NCBI GenBank assembly: GCA_032433595.1
Contig: JASWJB010000393.1
Span: 1 to 33,947, forward strand
Direction of reading: 5' to 3'
DNA length: 33,947 nt
Source: Conoideocrella luteorostrata
Taxonomy: Eukaryota > Ascomycota > Sordariomycetes > Hypocreales > Clavicipitaceae
The notes beneath the pieces were generated by a model. It saw nothing but the letters and a program-made list of their open reading frames with translations. It was not told the origin of the DNA and made no database searches. The position numbers were made by a program, and so were the translations under genes. This document shows positions 31,200 through 33,947 of this stretch, piece after piece; within the stretch, counting starts at the first letter, position 1; every line of letters begins with the position of its first letter.

Positions 31200-33063
31200 C
31201 TACCTTATCCTGCACAGCCCAGCATCGTCCCAATCTTCACTGCCAACCCCCTTCCTCGCAATGAACAAATTGTCCGCATCCAGCTCCTGCTTCACTTTAT
31301 ACAGTTTCTCATAGTTGCTTCCCCAAAATGATTTCTGAAAGTTTTTCTCATTGGCATCCGCTTCATTCAAATACGCGCCCATATCCGGTTCCAAAACTCG
31401 TAGAATCTCCACTGACTCGTTCGTCATCTTGTCCTGGATAATCTTGATTTTTTCGGGAGACGTAGTACTGTTCCAGTCATCGGCAAATGCAATATGAGTT
31501 AAGCATTTTCTCCATGCAGGATTTATCGCCGAGTCAATATCTGTCTTGGCTGCAGCTCCACCAGCGACGACGTGCGCAGTGTATCCTACTCCGGGCTGCA
31601 CCTTGCCTATATCTTGTAAGGCTTTAACGAGACGAGCAGGTCCGTCTTTGGAAAGAAGAAAATCACGGGATATCATGCGTGAGCCCACGATGTTGATGCC
31701 CCCGCCTCCGTCCGAGTCACCTTGGAGGCCAGCTGCGATGGTGCCAGAAATCCGCGGGACGATCGAAACATTGAATGTTGACTCCGGTAGGGCATACTTA
31801 AACATATCGGTCTTGAGAGGCTCTATTTTCGTCTCAATGACATTCTGGTTCGTCTGGTTGATGAAGAAGAACATGCCCGACATGCTAAGAAGCTGTGTGC
31901 CGTTCATGTCAGCTGGCTTGCCAGAGAAAAAGTAGTAGCCAGCACCCCCTGCGGCAGATACTGCCGGCAGGTGGAAATGGAAAGCCTGCATCATGTCCCA
32001 GTATGCGGATGAATTGGATGGGGACACAATCATGCCGAACTGTAAATAGCCAAAAGGCACGTCGGGGAAGGTCTGTAAGGTGACACTGACGACGACGCCA
32101 AACGTGCCGCCTCCACCACCGCGAAGCGCCCAGAAGAGATCCTTATTCTTGTATTTGTTGGCCGTGACTAGTTGGCCCTTTAGAGTACAAGTTAGCAACC
32201 ATTCCCGAGCGGACAGTCATCTGTTTTTAGAAGATTAGGGTACTTGCTTTTGCATTAACAACCTTAAACTCCAGCGCGTTGTCGGACGCCATTCCCTTCC
32301 AATTCCCAAGCGGAGAATGACCGCCGCCCTGAACGTAACCACCTGCAGCTCCAACAGTGTGCGACACACCCGCCACAACACTAACATTGTTTTTCGCAGC
32401 CTCCATGTACAACTGTTTAAGCTGAACGCCAGCCCCAATTGTCACGGCAGAGCCAGCTCCAGCCCCCTTGCCATCGCAATTAGTGGCACCCTCGGGGAAA
32501 AAGTTGTCTGTAAAGCTGATACTCTTCAATTTATGCGTCGATATCTGAAGAGATTCGGGGGCTGTTGAACGACCCAAGAAGCAATGACCCGAGTTCTTGA
32601 TAGCAAGACGGATGTTATTCTCAGCAACAAAGCGGACAGCGGCTTGGATGTGCTCTGGTTTCTCGACCAGGGCAGAGTACAAAGACACGCGACCTTGCTC
32701 ACAAGGTATATTCTTGGGTTGGTCTGCATAGCAACTTTGGTTTTTAAGAGGCCACGCTTCCCAATTGGTCCATTGGACGGCGCCGGGCTGGGCAGATCTC
32801 CATAGGGAGTTGTTGAAGTTTTTCCCAATTTCGGCGCAAAGGGCACTACCGACATTTGGAGGGAAACACGGAGCTTCAACGGGTCGGACAGCTTGAAGGT
32901 TGCCCTCGATGGTGTTGTTAAGGGTGTTCCATTTGTCAGGAGATGGCCAGCACTTCTCGTGCGGGCGGCAGCGACAAGTTGGTTTGTTTTCTACTGCCAG
33001 GCCGGAGGCAACTGGGGCCAGGAGGAGACAGAGTTGTGATATCGTGTGTAGAGATGGCATCAT
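31200..33063 (-). CDS. Secreted FAD-linked oxidoreductase, BBE type
   Basis: Two exons fit, 33063-32248 and 32177-31200, giving 597 residues. The N-terminus (MMPSLHTISQLCLLLAPVASGLA) is a signal peptide. The FAD-binding (PCMH-type) domain runs from about residue 120 to 320. It includes IKNSGHCFLGRST with His160, the residue that usually carries covalent FAD, and TVGAAGGYVQGGGHS. At the second flavin-linking position a Ser (residue 234) replaces the Cys of bicovalent members, so a single FAD bond is expected. The C-terminal BBE domain includes YLNEADANEKNFQKSFWGSN and ends with GVGSEDWDDAGLCRI. Asn-X-Ser/Thr sites are frequent, fitting secretion. Such enzymes oxidise alcohols, sugars or secondary metabolites, and the substrate here is unknown. 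The 70-nt intron begins GCAAGT and not GT, and has a GCTAAC branch site. With no phase-compatible GT donor, a GC-AG intron is the best reading. Confidence 0.88.
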
Positions 33064-33947
33064 GACGGTCAGCGTATCAAGCTATCATGTAGTTACTTGA
33101 CGCGTGCTGTGTTTGCTAACACAAAAAACCTGCTTGACTACCGGATAGGTGGAATATCAACAGCCAGACGATGACCTTTTTGTATTCGTTTCTTCATTTT
33201 GAGGGTCAAGGCCCCCCAGTATAGCCTTACAATTCATTAGAGTAACTAGTTAACATCGAGACTTAGCGTGTCCATCAGCTCTATTCAGCAACTGCCAGAA
33301 GACTGCTCGTTCTGCTCGTAAATGGCTGTATGCGGTAACTCCTGCTTGGTGACCAGCGCAAGATGATCGATCGGCCGATAGAACGAACCAATAAGTGCCG
33401 AGCCCCGCAAATGCGAAATACGAGACGGAAACAAAACGGCCTAGCCACAGCCCATGGTGAAATGCAACGCAATTAAATGACTCCGAACGCTCATGGTTAG
33501 ATGTGTGCGATTGACCGTAATTGGATAAGATCACCGCGGAGGGCCAGATGCGTGGGCAAAAGTTGGATGCTGCCTGGTGTGTTCTGAGGAAAGAAGTAAG
33601 TTAGTGACATTACCAGACGTAAGTCCGCTGGACTAACTAGCTAGTCGGTCAGTTAGTTAGGTATGGAGTAACTACTCCGTACAACTCTGACAAAACTGGC
33701 TACGCTGACCACGAGGCACGCGGGAGACAGTTTAACTGAGCCATTTCGTCCACATTGTCTAATTGACCCTTTTAATTCGAAGCCCACCAAAAATGCAATT
33801 AAAGCTTATTATTAATAAAATATATTACCTAAATAGTTAACTAAGTTATATAATATTTTTGCCTTTTTTTTTTTTTTTTTTTTTGTGTGTTTATTTTTGG
33901 TCGCTGAGGCATTATCTCTTGCGGAGTTAATGCCACCTCGATGACTC
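33064..33947. other. Upstream flank of the oxidase gene
   Basis: No gene is convincing here. The stretch contains the oxidase promoter, a CTAACTAG/AGTTAG repeat patch around 33632-33660, an inverted GGAGTA-AC-TACTCC with a motif copy at 33675-33681, an AT-rich patch at about 33800-33860 and a 21-T run at 33864-33884. Confidence 0.5.
33864..33884. repeat. Poly(T) tract, 21 nt
   Basis: A run of 21 T residues lies next to an AT-rich patch near the right end of the window. It is the only one of the four long A/T runs written as T on the plus strand. Confidence 0.9.

Noticed and set aside
32227..32247. FAD-oxidase split into two frames, as if a pseudogene
   Set aside because: The break is explained by a 70-nt intron with a GC donor, a GCTAAC branch site and an AG acceptor. 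Both halves are otherwise intact, and joining them gives a full-length enzyme.
30036..33063. GNAT and oxidase as a biosynthetic gene cluster
   Set aside because: Two enzymes alone, separated by about 490 nt with no synthase, regulator or transporter, are not enough to call a cluster.
33250..33534. 94-codon frame on the minus strand upstream of the oxidase
   Set aside because: It has no domain or conserved pattern and competes with another overlapping frame.
1..33947. CRISPR array, prokaryotic operon, rRNA or insertion sequence
   Set aside because: Spliced genes and a eukaryotic tRNA show this is fungal nuclear DNA. No spaced direct-repeat array, rRNA gene or transposase frame was seen.

Overview
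This window is nuclear DNA from a filamentous ascomycete. It has short spliceosomal introns (about 53-157 nt) with CTAAC/CTGAC-type branch sites, an intron-less tRNA gene with A and B boxes, long gene-free spacers, and protein families typical of Pezizomycotina. The gene content and protein character suggest Sordariomycetes, probably Hypocreales. That placement rests on family knowledge and not on a search.

I support eight protein genes and one tRNA. From left to right: (1) a CLASP/Stu1 microtubule-stabilising protein on + (348-3885, four exons); (2) tRNA-Thr(AGU) on - (4588-4659); (3) a two-LIM RhoGAP of the Rga1 type on - (9811-5997, six exons including a 31-nt microexon); (4) a 5.5-kb gene-free spacer; (5) an Fyv7-like rRNA-processing factor on - (16084-15352); (6) an Atos-domain protein on + (17704-20129), divergent from the Fyv7 gene; (7) a 1174-residue PPR protein, probably mitochondrial, on - (24111-20587); (8) a small Arg/Ser-rich protein of unknown function on - (25606-25142); (9) a 4.4-kb spacer that carries a ~300-bp terminal-inverted-repeat element (28158-28458); (10) a GNAT acetyltransferase on - (30713-30036); (11) a secreted FAD-linked oxidase on - (33063-31200), whose intron appears to be GC-AG.

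The left three quarters looks like conserved housekeeping and cytoskeleton content: microtubule plus-end control, Rho GTPase control, ribosome biogenesis and organelle RNA metabolism. These genes are independently transcribed and I see no operon-like arrangement. The right quarter, beyond the inverted-repeat element, looks more accessory, with a GNAT and an FAD-linked oxidase and no visible synthase gene.

Two non-coding signals stand out. One is the TIR element, whose arm differences are mostly transitions, as expected after RIP-like mutation. The other is a short motif, CTCCGTA/TACGGAG, that recurs on both strands of nearly every long spacer, often as a small inverted repeat, and is almost absent from coding sequence. 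I did not find a clear new multi-gene system such as a defence island or a biosynthetic cluster. The most novel-looking items are the TIR element, the recurring motif and several unusual splice sites.
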